A DNA stretch of 64,000 nt from Gammaproteobacteria bacterium (lineage in GTDB: Bacteria > Pseudomonadota > Gammaproteobacteria > AKS1). Positions 11,477 through 21,188 of the stretch are shown piece after piece. Position numbers and translations under genes: made by a program. Position 1 is the stretch's first letter. The number at the start of each line of letters is the position of its first letter. The stretch spans positions 1 to 64,000 of the forward strand of contig JALTKS010000027.1 in NCBI GenBank assembly GCA_027006175.1, read 5' to 3'. Under the pieces are notes generated by a model. It ran no database searches, had not been told where the DNA came from, and saw only the letters and a program-made list of their open reading frames with translations.

Positions 11477-12019
11477 TTATATTTTTCTTAACTGACTATA
11501 CCATTCAATTAAATCATCGAGCGAATAAGCTGCATTGGCAGGACTTGGATTAGGTGTCACAAATACACGCGAATTTCCTATTTTCAATACCTGCAAACCC
11601 CAGTCAATGTCATTCTTATCCGCCAGGGTATATTTTAAAAAGTGCTTATACGCCACCTTGCCATGAAACCAGCAAATACCTGGCTGATATTTTAATAACT
11701 TTTTTAACAATAATGGCGCATCTTGTCGATAATCAGCTGCTTTTAAATCGGAAACACCGGGCGTACAGCGCTTCACAACATCCGTAAAACCTATTCGGTA
11801 TTGATTGAGTAAAATCTGCATCGATATTACATCAGGAGCAAGTTCTTCCTTTATCAATCCAGAGCCATTCAGTGCTTTCCAAAAACGATTGCGAGGATTC
11901 GCAAAATAACATTGGTGTTTAATCGATAACGGCGACGGATTACAACCGATAGATATCATCTGTAGGTCATGATCCAGATAATCAGGCAATGTATCCATTC
12001 TGTTATTCAGCACTCTCAT
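11477..12019 (-). CDS. mug: G/T(U)-mismatch-specific uracil-DNA glycosylase, Mug/TDG family
   Basis: GCNPSPLSIKHQCYFANPRNRFWKALNGSGL; GFTDVVKR; VTPNPSPANAAY. Confidence 0.85.
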   Translation of the reverse strand: MRVLNNRMDTLPDYLDHDLQMISIGCNPSPLSIKHQCYFANPRNRFWKALNGSGLIKEELAPDVISMQILLNQYRIGFTDVVKRCTPGVSDLKAADYRQDAPLLLKKLLKYQPGICWFHGKVAYKHFLKYTLADKNDIDWGLQVLKIGNSRVFVTPNPSPANAAYSLDDLIEWYSQLRKI

Positions 12020-12044
12020 TAAAATTCATGCCATACTTACTTTT

Positions 12045-12494
12045 ATGCCACAACAAAGCAAACCCTTTTGGGAAACAAAAACACTTTCTGAAATGAATCC
12101 CGAAGAATGGGAATCACTCTGTGATGGCTGTGGTCGCTGCTGCCTGAATAAACTCGAAGATATTGATACAGGTGAATTACACTTTACGAATGTTGCCTGT
12201 CAGCTGCTGGATAATGAAAGCTGTCGTTGCAAAGACTACCCCATGCGGAAGAAATTAGTGCCTGAATGTCTGGTTTTAGATGCTGAGTCAGTACGTTCAT
12301 CAACCGCTCTCCCCACCAGTTGTGCATATCGCCGCCTTGCAGAGGGTAAGCCGCTACTTGCCTGGCACCCACTTATTAGCGGAAACCCTGACACCATTCA
12401 TAGCGAAGGTATTTCAGTGAAAGGGAAAACCATTTCTGAAGAATTCATTCATATAGAACAACTTGGAGAACATATTGTTGATTGGTTCAATTAA
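12045..12494 (+). CDS. YcgN-family cysteine cluster protein (UPF0260)
   Basis: CDGCGRCCLNKLED, NVACQLLD, CRCKDYPMRKKLVPEC motifs. Confidence 0.85.
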   Translation: MPQQSKPFWETKTLSEMNPEEWESLCDGCGRCCLNKLEDIDTGELHFTNVACQLLDNESCRCKDYPMRKKLVPECLVLDAESVRSSTALPTSCAYRRLAEGKPLLAWHPLISGNPDTIHSEGISVKGKTISEEFIHIEQLGEHIVDWFN

Positions 12495-12632
12495 TCGCAC
12501 TATGTAAGAATTCACCTACAATAGACTCAGATTCTACTGACTGTAAAACTCAAACTTTAATCCTAAACTAAAATGCACTGCACAAAGGGAGGGGAGCCTG
12601 ATGCGCAGAGTAACCAATAGGTAGGTAAACAC

Positions 12633-12902
12633 TTGAGTATTATGGTCAATAAACAGGTATGGATGAACTGCTTCGGTGCTGAGGTACCGACAGAGGAAGT
12701 ATTGTCTCACGACATACGTCTGCTGCGTGATCGCATCAAAATTCTACGCAATAAACTGGGTTCCTCTAAACACCAATATCAATCTTATTCTCGGCTCTGC
12801 AATACCTTACAACGCCAACAAAAAATGTTGGCTGCTGTAAAAGATGGTCAACCCTGGGCGTGGATGCTTTACCCAAATGATGACATCGATATCTGTCATT
12901 AA
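12633..12902 (+). CDS. Hypothetical protein, 89 aa
   Basis: ORF with coding character; no family recognised. Confidence 0.5.
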   Translation: MSIMVNKQVWMNCFGAEVPTEEVLSHDIRLLRDRIKILRNKLGSSKHQYQSYSRLCNTLQRQQKMLAAVKDGQPWAWMLYPNDDIDICH

Positions 12903-12903
12903 T

Positions 12904-13608
12904 TTAAGATTGTTGCGCTTGTACAAATGAAATTTGTGTTCGTAGCACTCCCTCAAAATGAGCTTTTACGTTTACTTTCTGTTTCGTATCAATAAATTCC
13001 AGCCCTGGCTGTGGCGCAGGTAAAATAGCAACCGGCACCAGATCTGATTGACTGTAATCCACTTCTAAAGTCAACTTCATGGGATAATATCCATCAAGAA
13101 AACGTCGTTGATATGGGCCGTTTGTTAACACGTATTGACCTTGCTGGTTTTTCATCAATGCTTTGATTTGCATCACAACACATAACTCTGCACCGCGTGA
13201 AACATCTGCCATTTGAACGCTTTTAGCTTCAACCACCACTTCAGCAATACCCTTCTGTTTAGTAATGCGCAAATTTCGTAGTGTGTACTCAGGGAAAACC
13301 AATTGTACTAAAGGCATTGCATCCAGACCACGATGACATTGAGCCATTTCTACCCATCCGTCTTTCATACTTGTTGGTAGTATTTTAATTTTGTTCTTTG
13401 ACTGTGCTTTATGTGTGTTTTCGTTTTTAAGATTCGGCAAAAAAGCTAATTCACCCTCGTTCACTTCTGCAATTCGAAATTCTGCATCATCATTAAACCA
13501 TGCATCCATTTCAGCCTGTGTCGGTGTTGACTCTGATGCATAAAGACTCGACTGAAAAATAATGACTGCGAACAATGCTATTAAACTATTCTTCTTTTTC
13601 ATGATCAT
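12904..13608 (-). CDS. Exported hypothetical protein, 234 aa
   Basis: N-terminal signal peptide; no family recognised. Confidence 0.6.
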   Translation of the reverse strand: MIMKKKNSLIALFAVIIFQSSLYASESTPTQAEMDAWFNDDAEFRIAEVNEGELAFLPNLKNENTHKAQSKNKIKILPTSMKDGWVEMAQCHRGLDAMPLVQLVFPEYTLRNLRITKQKGIAEVVVEAKSVQMADVSRGAELCVVMQIKALMKNQQGQYVLTNGPYQRRFLDGYYPMKLTLEVDYSQSDLVPVAILPAPQPGLEFIDTKQKVNVKAHFEGVLRTQISFVQAQQS

Positions 13609-13922
13609 TTCCCTTTCATGGTTTTAATTACTGAGTGTAATTAAAACATTGCAAAGCCAATGCCAAACAATAAAACAGGGGAATAATGATAATTAACCAT
13701 TCATCCTGGTTAATTAGATTGCGTCTTGCACCCTTCAGGATTGCAATATGACTTAAATTTCTTCTCTTCTCGCATAAGGCTCAGTGCCATAAACATAACT
13801 TGGCTATCGTACTTCGTCATCAAAAGTCCCTACAATAATAGTTAGAGAAATTGCCTGATTACATGTTTTTCTGGATAAAACGACTGGTAAAAGACACATA
13901 CTATAAAATGGACTAAAATTTT

Positions 13923-14351
13923 TTAACATTGCTCCCAGGGCAAATCGTCATAACGCCAACCTGCTTGAGCGCTGCGATGATGTTGCTCATCTAACTCACC
14001 CTCGAAGCCATCAGTTATATTGAAGACACTCGTAAATCCATTTTCAATAAGCAATGCGCCAGCTTCAAGAGAGCGCTTACCACTTCGGCAAATCAGAATA
14101 ATCGGGGCGCACCCCACATCGGCACTACAACTGACACCACCTAACAATACTTTGCGTACATCGGTAACAAAGTGAGGGTTCACCACCCAATCAGGTTCAT
14201 CTATCCAGGGGATACTAATGGCACCTTTGGGATGACCAACAAACAGAAATTCCATATTAGAACGCACATCAATAAGAATCGAGCGCGCATCGGCCTCCAG
14301 CATTTCATGTGCTTGAACCGGGCTTAATGCGATGACTTTATCCTTACTCAC
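13923..14351 (-). CDS. Rhodanese-like domain protein
   Basis: ILIDVRSNMEFLFVGHPKGAISIPW and IILICRSGKRSLEAGALL. Confidence 0.88.
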   Translation of the reverse strand: MSKDKVIALSPVQAHEMLEADARSILIDVRSNMEFLFVGHPKGAISIPWIDEPDWVVNPHFVTDVRKVLLGGVSCSADVGCAPIILICRSGKRSLEAGALLIENGFTSVFNITDGFEGELDEQHHRSAQAGWRYDDLPWEQC

Positions 14352-14390
14352 GATCGACTATCCCTTAATATCTTCGTGTGACAGAAACAA

Positions 14391-14415
14391 ATACGGGGTC
14401 ATAATGACCCCGTAT
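14391..14415. terminator. Perfect 12-bp inverted repeat, probable terminator
   Basis: ATACGGGGTCAT-A-ATGACCCCGTAT between two minus-strand genes. Confidence 0.6.
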
Positions 14416-14439
14416 ACGTCAAACATAGCAGTAAATTAA

Positions 14440-15339
14440 CTATTCGCCACCCGCTACCTTCGTCAAAATAGCTTCAATTGCATCAGGTGCATCACTAATC
14501 TTGAAGAATGTACTCATATCCAGGTCAGGAAATGCATTCGCGATACTGAATTTAGCGTGTAATGCGTAAACGTTACCGTCTGAAACAAGGACACTGTATG
14601 GAAGATGCGCTGTTTGCTTTTTATCGGTCAAATCGATCTTTGTCATGATGTCTTCATCACCCGCGATGCCGGCATCCTTCAACAAAGCAACACCAAATAG
14701 TGTTTGTTTCTTACCCGGAATATCAACGCGGAATACTTTCGCAGTACCACCTTTACCAGCAGCAAGACCTGCTTCAACGGCTTTTACTGCCGCGTCATAT
14801 GAATCATGTTCTGCTAATTCATAAGGATCATCGAAGTAAGGCATAAACACAGTGAAATGGAACTCATCAAGTTGATCCGCTTTCCAGCCTGGGTCTTCCG
14901 CACCGTATGGCGCTGAACCACCTAATGCCGCAGCTAACTGCTTATCAATGGCTGTCAAATCAGAATCCATTTTAAAGGATGCCGCCATCCACGCGGGATT
15001 CACGTAGCTCACTTGAACTTTGTCGCCCACTTGCGTTACCGCAACACGAATGACTGCACCGTAACCACCAAATTCTGTTTTCGCTGCGGCTTTCTTTAAT
15101 GCATCATTAGTTACACCAATCACTGTTGCTGTTGCATATGGTTGGTATGAACCAACAACGTCAAAACCACCCGACTTAAGTGCTGCCGTTGTTGCTTTAG
15201 CAACTTCAGCCATCGAACCTGAATTTTGACTTGCCATATTATAAGGCTTGAGCCAAGGTTGTTCTGCTGAAGCAATTGAACTTACCAGTAACAATACTGG
15301 CAATAATAAACTTGTTAATAAACGTTGTAACGGTGCCAT
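14440..15339 (-). CDS. Exported hypothetical protein (possible DUF302-like fold)
   Basis: Start taken at MAPLQRLLTSLLLPVLLLVSSIASA signal peptide, with a GAGGT ribosome site; family assignment tentative. Confidence 0.6.
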   Translation of the reverse strand: MAPLQRLLTSLLLPVLLLVSSIASAEQPWLKPYNMASQNSGSMAEVAKATTAALKSGGFDVVGSYQPYATATVIGVTNDALKKAAAKTEFGGYGAVIRVAVTQVGDKVQVSYVNPAWMAASFKMDSDLTAIDKQLAAALGGSAPYGAEDPGWKADQLDEFHFTVFMPYFDDPYELAEHDSYDAAVKAVEAGLAAGKGGTAKVFRVDIPGKKQTLFGVALLKDAGIAGDEDIMTKIDLTDKKQTAHLPYSVLVSDGNVYALHAKFSIANAFPDLDMSTFFKISDAPDAIEAILTKVAGGE

Positions 15340-15660
15340 AGGGGTTTTACCTCGTTGAGTTTTTGTTAATGTAGACACTGCAAAATGCAACTAATTTTTA
15401 TTATGCGCATTGTAAAATGCAACCGCATCATGGCATGGATTGAACCAATAAACTCATTAAAATTTTTAATCAATACGCATATTTTTACTAATAACTTAGC
15501 ATAAAGCAGGCGCTTAGAAAATTTACAGCTCAAAACTAACTATTATAAATCATCGCCATCTAGATTTTATTGCAAAATGCACCATTTGACGATTTCTGCT
15601 TGCAGCGTAAAGTATCTTCATCTTTTTAAGCAGCCATACCTATTTAACTTGGAGAAAACT

Positions 15661-16413
15661 ATGACACGTAACAAGCTTGTTTTAACCACTTTGTTCAGTG
15701 GCATCCTCTTTAGTGGTACCGCCCTCGCATCAGGTGGTAAAGCTCATTGGGGTTACGAAGGTCATGAAGGCCCCGAAAACTGGGGCGATCTTTCTCACGA
15801 CTTTAGCACCTGTAAGAGTGGTAAAAGCCAGTCACCTATCGATATCAGCAGCACCAAAACAGCCAAACTTGCTAACATTAAATTTAGCTACAAACCTACC
15901 CCCATTGATGTCATCAATAACGGTCACACTATTCAAGTGAACTACGCAAAAGGCAGCAGCATTAATGTTGGAGGTAAACCTTACAACCTTCTCCAATTCC
16001 ATTTTCATAGTCCGAGCGAACACAAAGTAAATGGCAAACCCTACGACATGGTTGCTCACCTGGTTCATCAAGCCGCTGATGGTCAACTGGGTGTTATTGG
16101 TGTGATGATGAAAATCGGTAAGGCAAACCCCATCATCGGTTCTATTTGGAGCAACATGCCAAAAGCCGCCGGTGAACAAAATACGGTAAAAGATACCGTC
16201 AACGTTGCCGATCTATTACCCGCTAATCACAGTTACTTTAACTACAGCGGCTCACTAACAACCCCACCGTGCAGTGAAGGCGTGAACTGGATGGTTATGC
16301 AAACACCCATTGACGTGTCTGCCGAACAGGTTGCTGGATTCACAAGCATCTTTGCCAAGAGTGTTCGTCCGGTGCAACCCGTTAATGGTCGAATAATTCA
16401 CGTGACAAAGTAA
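15661..16413 (+). CDS. Secreted alpha-carbonic anhydrase
   Basis: Signal peptide; HWGYEG, QSPIDI, LLQFHFHSPSEH, GSLTTPPCSEGVNW motifs. Confidence 0.95.
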   Translation: MTRNKLVLTTLFSGILFSGTALASGGKAHWGYEGHEGPENWGDLSHDFSTCKSGKSQSPIDISSTKTAKLANIKFSYKPTPIDVINNGHTIQVNYAKGSSINVGGKPYNLLQFHFHSPSEHKVNGKPYDMVAHLVHQAADGQLGVIGVMMKIGKANPIIGSIWSNMPKAAGEQNTVKDTVNVADLLPANHSYFNYSGSLTTPPCSEGVNWMVMQTPIDVSAEQVAGFTSIFAKSVRPVQPVNGRIIHVTK

Positions 16414-16430
16414 ACCATCAAACTACCTCG

Positions 16431-16467
16431 GAGTAGCCTGATGACTGATAGTAGGCTACGGTGCCAA
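16431..16467. repeat. Short bracket repeat, copy A
   Basis: GAGTAGCCTGATGACTGATAGTAGGCTACGGTGCCAA; ends match copy B at 16567-16668. Confidence 0.75.
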
Positions 16468-16471
16468 GTTC

Positions 16472-16548
16472 GCGCTATCAGGTGAATGATTCCTCCTTAG
16501 GGTTCCACTACGTTGCACAATGCGTCGGAATAATTCACCTGATAGCGC
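16472..16548. repeat. 77-bp hairpin repeat, copy 1
   Basis: About 22-bp inverted arms GCGCTATCAGGTGAATGATTCC / GGAATAATTCACCTGATAGCGC; second copy at 60597-60673. Confidence 0.9.
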
Positions 16549-16566
16549 TGCCAAAATAATACTCCA

Positions 16567-16668
16567 GAGTAGCCTGATGCCAGGCATCAGATGATGGCGA
16601 ATCGAATCGGACCGCAGGGAGATTCCCTGAGCCAGCAGCTGATGACTGGCAGCAGGCTACGGTGCCAA
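16567..16668. repeat. Bracket repeat, copy B (full length)
   Basis: GAGTAGCCTGATG...GATGACTGGCAGCAGGCTACGGTGCCAA with internal small hairpins. Confidence 0.75.
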
Positions 16669-16699
16669 ACAAAATTCACGATCAATACATATAAAAAAA

Positions 16700-16721
16700 G
16701 CCGACACAAAAAAGTATCGGC
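16700..16721 (-). terminator. Probable typA terminator
   Basis: GCCGACAC-AAAAAA-GTATCGGC with T tract on minus strand. Confidence 0.65.
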
Positions 16722-16744
16722 TTCTTTATTACCCAATAATAAAA

Positions 16745-18559
16745 TCAGGCAGAACGCTTATCACGCTTACGTTCATGTTCTTTCAACAAACGCTTACGAA
16801 TACGAATAAAGTTAGGCGTCACTTCCACCAACTCATCATCATCAATAAACTCTAAGGCCTGCTCCAGTGTCATGCGAATAGGTGGCGTCAATACTTGCGC
16901 TTCATCCGTACCCGATGCACGCACGTTGGTGAGCTGTTTACCTTTTAACGGGTTAACCACCAAATCATTACCACGCGAATGAATACCGATAATCATTCCC
17001 TCATAAACCTCATCACCATGTGAACTGAACAGGCGACCACGTTCTTGCAGGTTAAACAAACCAAAGGTTAAACACTTGCCCTGACCATTGGAAATCAATA
17101 CGCCATTAACACGTTGGCCGTATTCACCTGATTTTATAGGTCCATAATGATCAAACACGCTGTAGATAAGTCCGGTACCTTGAGTAGCCGTTAAAAATTC
17201 AGTACGGAAACCAATCAAGCCTCGAGCAGGAATAACAAAATCAAGACGCACACGCCCTTTACCATCCGGCATCATGTTCTTTAATTCTGCACCACGTTGT
17301 CCGAGTGATTCCATTACACTACCCTGATGTTGATCTTCAACATCGGCGGTGACTTGTTCAAACGGTTCACAACGTTCACCATCGATTTCTTTAATAATCA
17401 CTTCCGGACGTGATACACCCATTTCGAAACCTTCACGGCGCATGGTTTCAATCAAAATAGAAAGGTGCAATTCACCACGACCTGATACTTTAAATTTATC
17501 CGGGTCTCCACCGTCTTCAACACGCAAGGCAACATTATGTTTCAGTTCGCGATCAAGACGTTCACGGATCTGGCGAGAAGTAACAAACTTACCATCCTGT
17601 CCGGCAAACGGTGAGTTATTAACCTGGAAGGTCATTGTTACGGTGGGTTCATCAACGCTTAATGCAGGCAATGCTTCAACATTATTAGGATCACAAACTG
17701 TATCCGAAATATTCAGTTCTTCAATACCGGTAAAAGCAATAATGTCACCGGCAATCGCTTCATCAACTTCAACACGATCAAGACCCAGAAAACCTAATAC
17801 CTGTAAAATACGTCCGTTACGTTTTTTACCTTCATCATCGATTAACGTCACCGCTGTATTAGTTTTAACACGACCACGTTCAATACGACCAATACCAATC
17901 ATGCCCACATAACTATTGTAATCAAGCTGGGTAATTTGCATCTGGAATGGACCATCAACATCGACCTTACGTGGTTCCACGTGATCAACAATCGCTTGTA
18001 GCAATGGTTCCATATCACCATCACTCACATCAGACTCCAGCCCTGCATAACCATTAATGGCTGAACAATAGGCGACTTCGAAATCCAGCTGTTCATCTGT
18101 TGCGCCCAGGCGATCAAACAAATCAAAAGTTTGATCCAGTACCCAATCAGGACGCGCGCCTTCACGGTCAATTTTGTTAATAACGACAATAGGCTTTAGA
18201 CCTAATGCCAACGCCTTCGATGTCACAAAACGAGTTTGTGGCATGGGACCTTCAACCGCATCCACAATCAGTAATACACTATCAACCATCGACAGTACGC
18301 GTTCTACCTCACCACCAAAATCAGCATGGCCTGGCGTATCCACGATATTAATTCGTTCGCCTTTCCAGCGGATCGCTGTCGGTTTAGAAAGAATGGTGAT
18401 GCCACGTTCTTTTTCAAGATCGTTAGAATCCATGACACGTTCTTCAAAATCACCTCGTGTTTCCAGTGTGCCTGACTGCTGCAACAATTTATCGACGAGG
18501 GTGGTCTTACCATGATCGACGTGGGCGATGATGGCGATGTTTCGGAATTGTTCACTCAC
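16745..18559 (-). CDS. typA: Ribosome-associated GTPase TypA/BipA
   Basis: 604 aa; [35 protein letters not shown], full-length elongation factor-like architecture. Confidence 0.97.
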   Translation of the reverse strand: MSEQFRNIAIIAHVDHGKTTLVDKLLQQSGTLETRGDFEERVMDSNDLEKERGITILSKPTAIRWKGERINIVDTPGHADFGGEVERVLSMVDSVLLIVDAVEGPMPQTRFVTSKALALGLKPIVVINKIDREGARPDWVLDQTFDLFDRLGATDEQLDFEVAYCSAINGYAGLESDVSDGDMEPLLQAIVDHVEPRKVDVDGPFQMQITQLDYNSYVGMIGIGRIERGRVKTNTAVTLIDDEGKKRNGRILQVLGFLGLDRVEVDEAIAGDIIAFTGIEELNISDTVCDPNNVEALPALSVDEPTVTMTFQVNNSPFAGQDGKFVTSRQIRERLDRELKHNVALRVEDGGDPDKFKVSGRGELHLSILIETMRREGFEMGVSRPEVIIKEIDGERCEPFEQVTADVEDQHQGSVMESLGQRGAELKNMMPDGKGRVRLDFVIPARGLIGFRTEFLTATQGTGLIYSVFDHYGPIKSGEYGQRVNGVLISNGQGKCLTFGLFNLQERGRLFSSHGDEVYEGMIIGIHSRGNDLVVNPLKGKQLTNVRASGTDEAQVLTPPIRMTLEQALEFIDDDELVEVTPNFIRIRKRLLKEHERKRDKRSA

Positions 18560-18726
18560 TGTGATGATGTCCCGACCGAGAACGGTCTATATGGTTAAAA
18601 GCCGCGCATTATACCTTAAGTTAGCCAATCTCCTAGCTTTCACTCAGGTTTTATTCCATTTTGCCGATAACGCGGTTGTACACAGCATAAATACACAAAG
18701 ATCATCGCTGAATATGGAGAAATTAC

Positions 18727-19287
18727 ATGCCTGAAAGTATGGAAAATAGTCAAGAAAATCAGCCAGATGAGATTCAGCACTGTAAAGATGATGTCTGCCA
18801 AATCAGACGTACCGTGCGCATGCTCGATTTAGCGGCGGCGAGGGTCTCTTATGCCTTGCAGGATGGCAATGACTCCGTTGAAACCTTAATCAACTCTTTT
18901 ACCCACATGACCGAACACGTGATGGCCATACAAAAAGGGATTGAAGAACTACCGAATACCCCTGAAAAAGACCAATTACTTACTAATTGTCAGCAAGCAA
19001 TGAATACCGTGCAAGAAACAACCATGGCATTTCAATTTTATGACCGGTTAAACCAGCGTATGCAGCACATTTCTATTAGCCTTGATGAACTATCATCACT
19101 CATTGATGAACCTGAGCGCATGAGTAAACCGGAATCATGGAAGGAATTAGAAGTAAAAATTCGTTCTCACTATACGCTCGATAATGATCTGGAAATGTTT
19201 GATGCGGTGCTGGCAGGCGGCAACATTGAAGACATTTTATCAAAAGCCACGGAGGCTAAAGAAGAAGTAGCAGTTGAATTGTTCTAG
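18727..19287 (+). CDS. Conserved hypothetical helical protein
   Basis: 186 aa, strongly helical; no family recognised with confidence. Confidence 0.6.
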   Translation: MPESMENSQENQPDEIQHCKDDVCQIRRTVRMLDLAAARVSYALQDGNDSVETLINSFTHMTEHVMAIQKGIEELPNTPEKDQLLTNCQQAMNTVQETTMAFQFYDRLNQRMQHISISLDELSSLIDEPERMSKPESWKELEVKIRSHYTLDNDLEMFDAVLAGGNIEDILSKATEAKEEVAVELF

Positions 19288-19402
19288 GATTCTTATACCA
19301 AGTAAATTAGTAAAAACTTATATAGCCAAATTACCATTAACAAATCACGTTTATCTCTGTATGCTACATGCAAGTAAATAATAAAATTGCGTGATAAATC
19401 TT

Positions 19403-19861
19403 ATGGATGCAACAGAACAACCACAGAATGGGACTGAACGCCGTAATCGTAGCGACAGCATTGAGCAACATCTCACTGATGAGCGAGCGGATATGTTGGT
19501 GCAATTCTGTCAAATTGCTGGTGTAGAGCCCTGGGAAGATCCTCATAGCACCGAGGAGCTCAGAATCATGCTGCAACACTTTTGTGAAATTCTGGTTGAT
19601 TATCTTGCCGCTGGTCACTTTGGTCTTTATCAACGTTTTGTTGATGGCGAAGAACGTCGCGAAGAAATTCGTAATTTAGCTGAAAAACTCTACCCACAAA
19701 TTTCAGAAACAACTCAAATGGCACTCGACTTCAATGATAAATATGAAGACGAATCAATAAAAAAATTCGATAAATCTTTCTCCGATGACCTTTCAAAATT
19801 AGGTCAGGCGCTTGCTGTACGCATTGAATTAGAAGACCAGTTATTGAATGTGATGCATTAA
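19403..19861 (+). CDS. Rsd/AlgQ family sigma-70 regulator
   Basis: HLTDERADMLVQFCQIAG...LQHFCEILVDYLAAGHFGLYQRF. Confidence 0.85.
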   Translation: MDATEQPQNGTERRNRSDSIEQHLTDERADMLVQFCQIAGVEPWEDPHSTEELRIMLQHFCEILVDYLAAGHFGLYQRFVDGEERREEIRNLAEKLYPQISETTQMALDFNDKYEDESIKKFDKSFSDDLSKLGQALAVRIELEDQLLNVMH

Positions 19862-20019
19862 TTTATCCCCTTTACTACAACTACTCCCCACAATACCCTA
19901 TAAAAAACAATGTAATAGATTATTTTTTACATTTTATGCTAAAAAAACCTCAACCTTTTTGGCTTACTGTCGATGATCCTACTAGTCACCAACAGAACAA
20001 GCACGAGTTGAGGTAATCC

Positions 20020-20970
20020 ATGAGTAACCTGATGCAATCTATCGACGAACGTACCCGTTTAGCGGGCGCTAATCGTCTTGAAATACTCCTTTTCAGTCTT
20101 GGCAAAGATCGAGAAACCGGGCGTGAAGAAGTCTTTGGTATTAATGTATTCAAAATTCGTGAAGTGATGCATGTGCCGGAAGTCACGCAAGCGCCTGACA
20201 TGCCAAATGGTGTCAAAGGCATGGTCTGTTTACGCGGCGACATGATTCCGATTATTGATCTTGTGCATTTTTGTAATTTAGATATGTCTGAAGAGCCTAA
20301 AGTTCTGGTTGTCACAGAATTTAATGGTCACACACAGGGCTTTTTGGTGAGCAGTGTTGAGCAAATCTTACGTATGGAGTGGAACGAAATCAAAGTGCCC
20401 CCCCCTATGTTAACTAATCGTTTAGGTGGTTTGGTCACCGCAGTAACAGAACTGGGTGATGGACGTATTGTAATGGTACTTGATGTTGAAAAAGTACTTT
20501 CTGAAACCTCTGACGATCTAAGCGATCCAACCATGTTTGAAGGGGTTGAAAGCCTTAATACAAAAGCCACTATTATGTTTGCTGATGACTCATCCGTTGC
20601 GCGTAAACAAATTACTAAAACACTGGACACACTGGGTGTCGATTATATCAGCGCTAAAAATGGTGAAGAAGCCTGGGAACGAATTTCTGAACAAGCCGCC
20701 CTCGCTGAAGAAATGGGTGTACCAACCAGACAACTGATTCGAATGATTTTAACCGATATTGAAATGCCAGGCATGGATGGCTATGTACTAACGAAAAAAA
20801 TCAAAGATGATCCTCGCATGAAGGATATTCCTGTCGTGATGCATTCATCTTTATCCGCAGAAGCTAACGTTAGTATTGGCAAGTCAGTTGGTGTTGATGC
20901 CTATGTCGCAAAATTTGATCCACGTGAATTAGCTAAAGCGATTGAACCGTATGTCAAAGCTGACGCTTAA
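20020..20970 (+). CDS. cheV: Chemotaxis protein CheV (CheW plus receiver)
   Basis: FGINVFKIREVMHVPEVTQAPDMPNGVKGMVCLRGDMIPIIDL plus receiver MILTDIEMPGMDGYVLTKKIK. Confidence 0.93.
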   Translation: MSNLMQSIDERTRLAGANRLEILLFSLGKDRETGREEVFGINVFKIREVMHVPEVTQAPDMPNGVKGMVCLRGDMIPIIDLVHFCNLDMSEEPKVLVVTEFNGHTQGFLVSSVEQILRMEWNEIKVPPPMLTNRLGGLVTAVTELGDGRIVMVLDVEKVLSETSDDLSDPTMFEGVESLNTKATIMFADDSSVARKQITKTLDTLGVDYISAKNGEEAWERISEQAALAEEMGVPTRQLIRMILTDIEMPGMDGYVLTKKIKDDPRMKDIPVVMHSSLSAEANVSIGKSVGVDAYVAKFDPRELAKAIEPYVKADA

Positions 20971-21173
20971 TAATGTGGCGGTGGCGGTTCATCAATTTGG
21001 TTAGCTGAAGGTGCTGACGAAGCCGATTCCAACGCCTTGTTTAAACGTTTAATTTCACGCGTTAATAATTCAAGCTGCTGTTGCTGCTTCGCCATTTCGT
21101 CACTCATGGTTTGCATCGCATTCTCCTGAAAAGATAAACGCATTTCCAGCTCTTCAACTCTTGCATCACTCAT
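20967..21173 (-). CDS. slyX: SlyX family protein
   Basis: 68 aa; RVEELEMRLSFQENAMQTMSDEMAKQQQQLELLTREIKRLN, C-terminal PPPPHY. Confidence 0.9.
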   Translation of the reverse strand: MSDARVEELEMRLSFQENAMQTMSDEMAKQQQQLELLTREIKRLNKALESASSAPSANQIDEPPPPHY

Positions 21174-21188
21174 CGCTCACCTCCTTTA

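Noticed and set aside
17349-17912. 187-aa plus-strand ORF inside typA
   Set aside because: Antisense to a clear full-length typA; low-complexity Ser/Arg composition typical of a shadow ORF.
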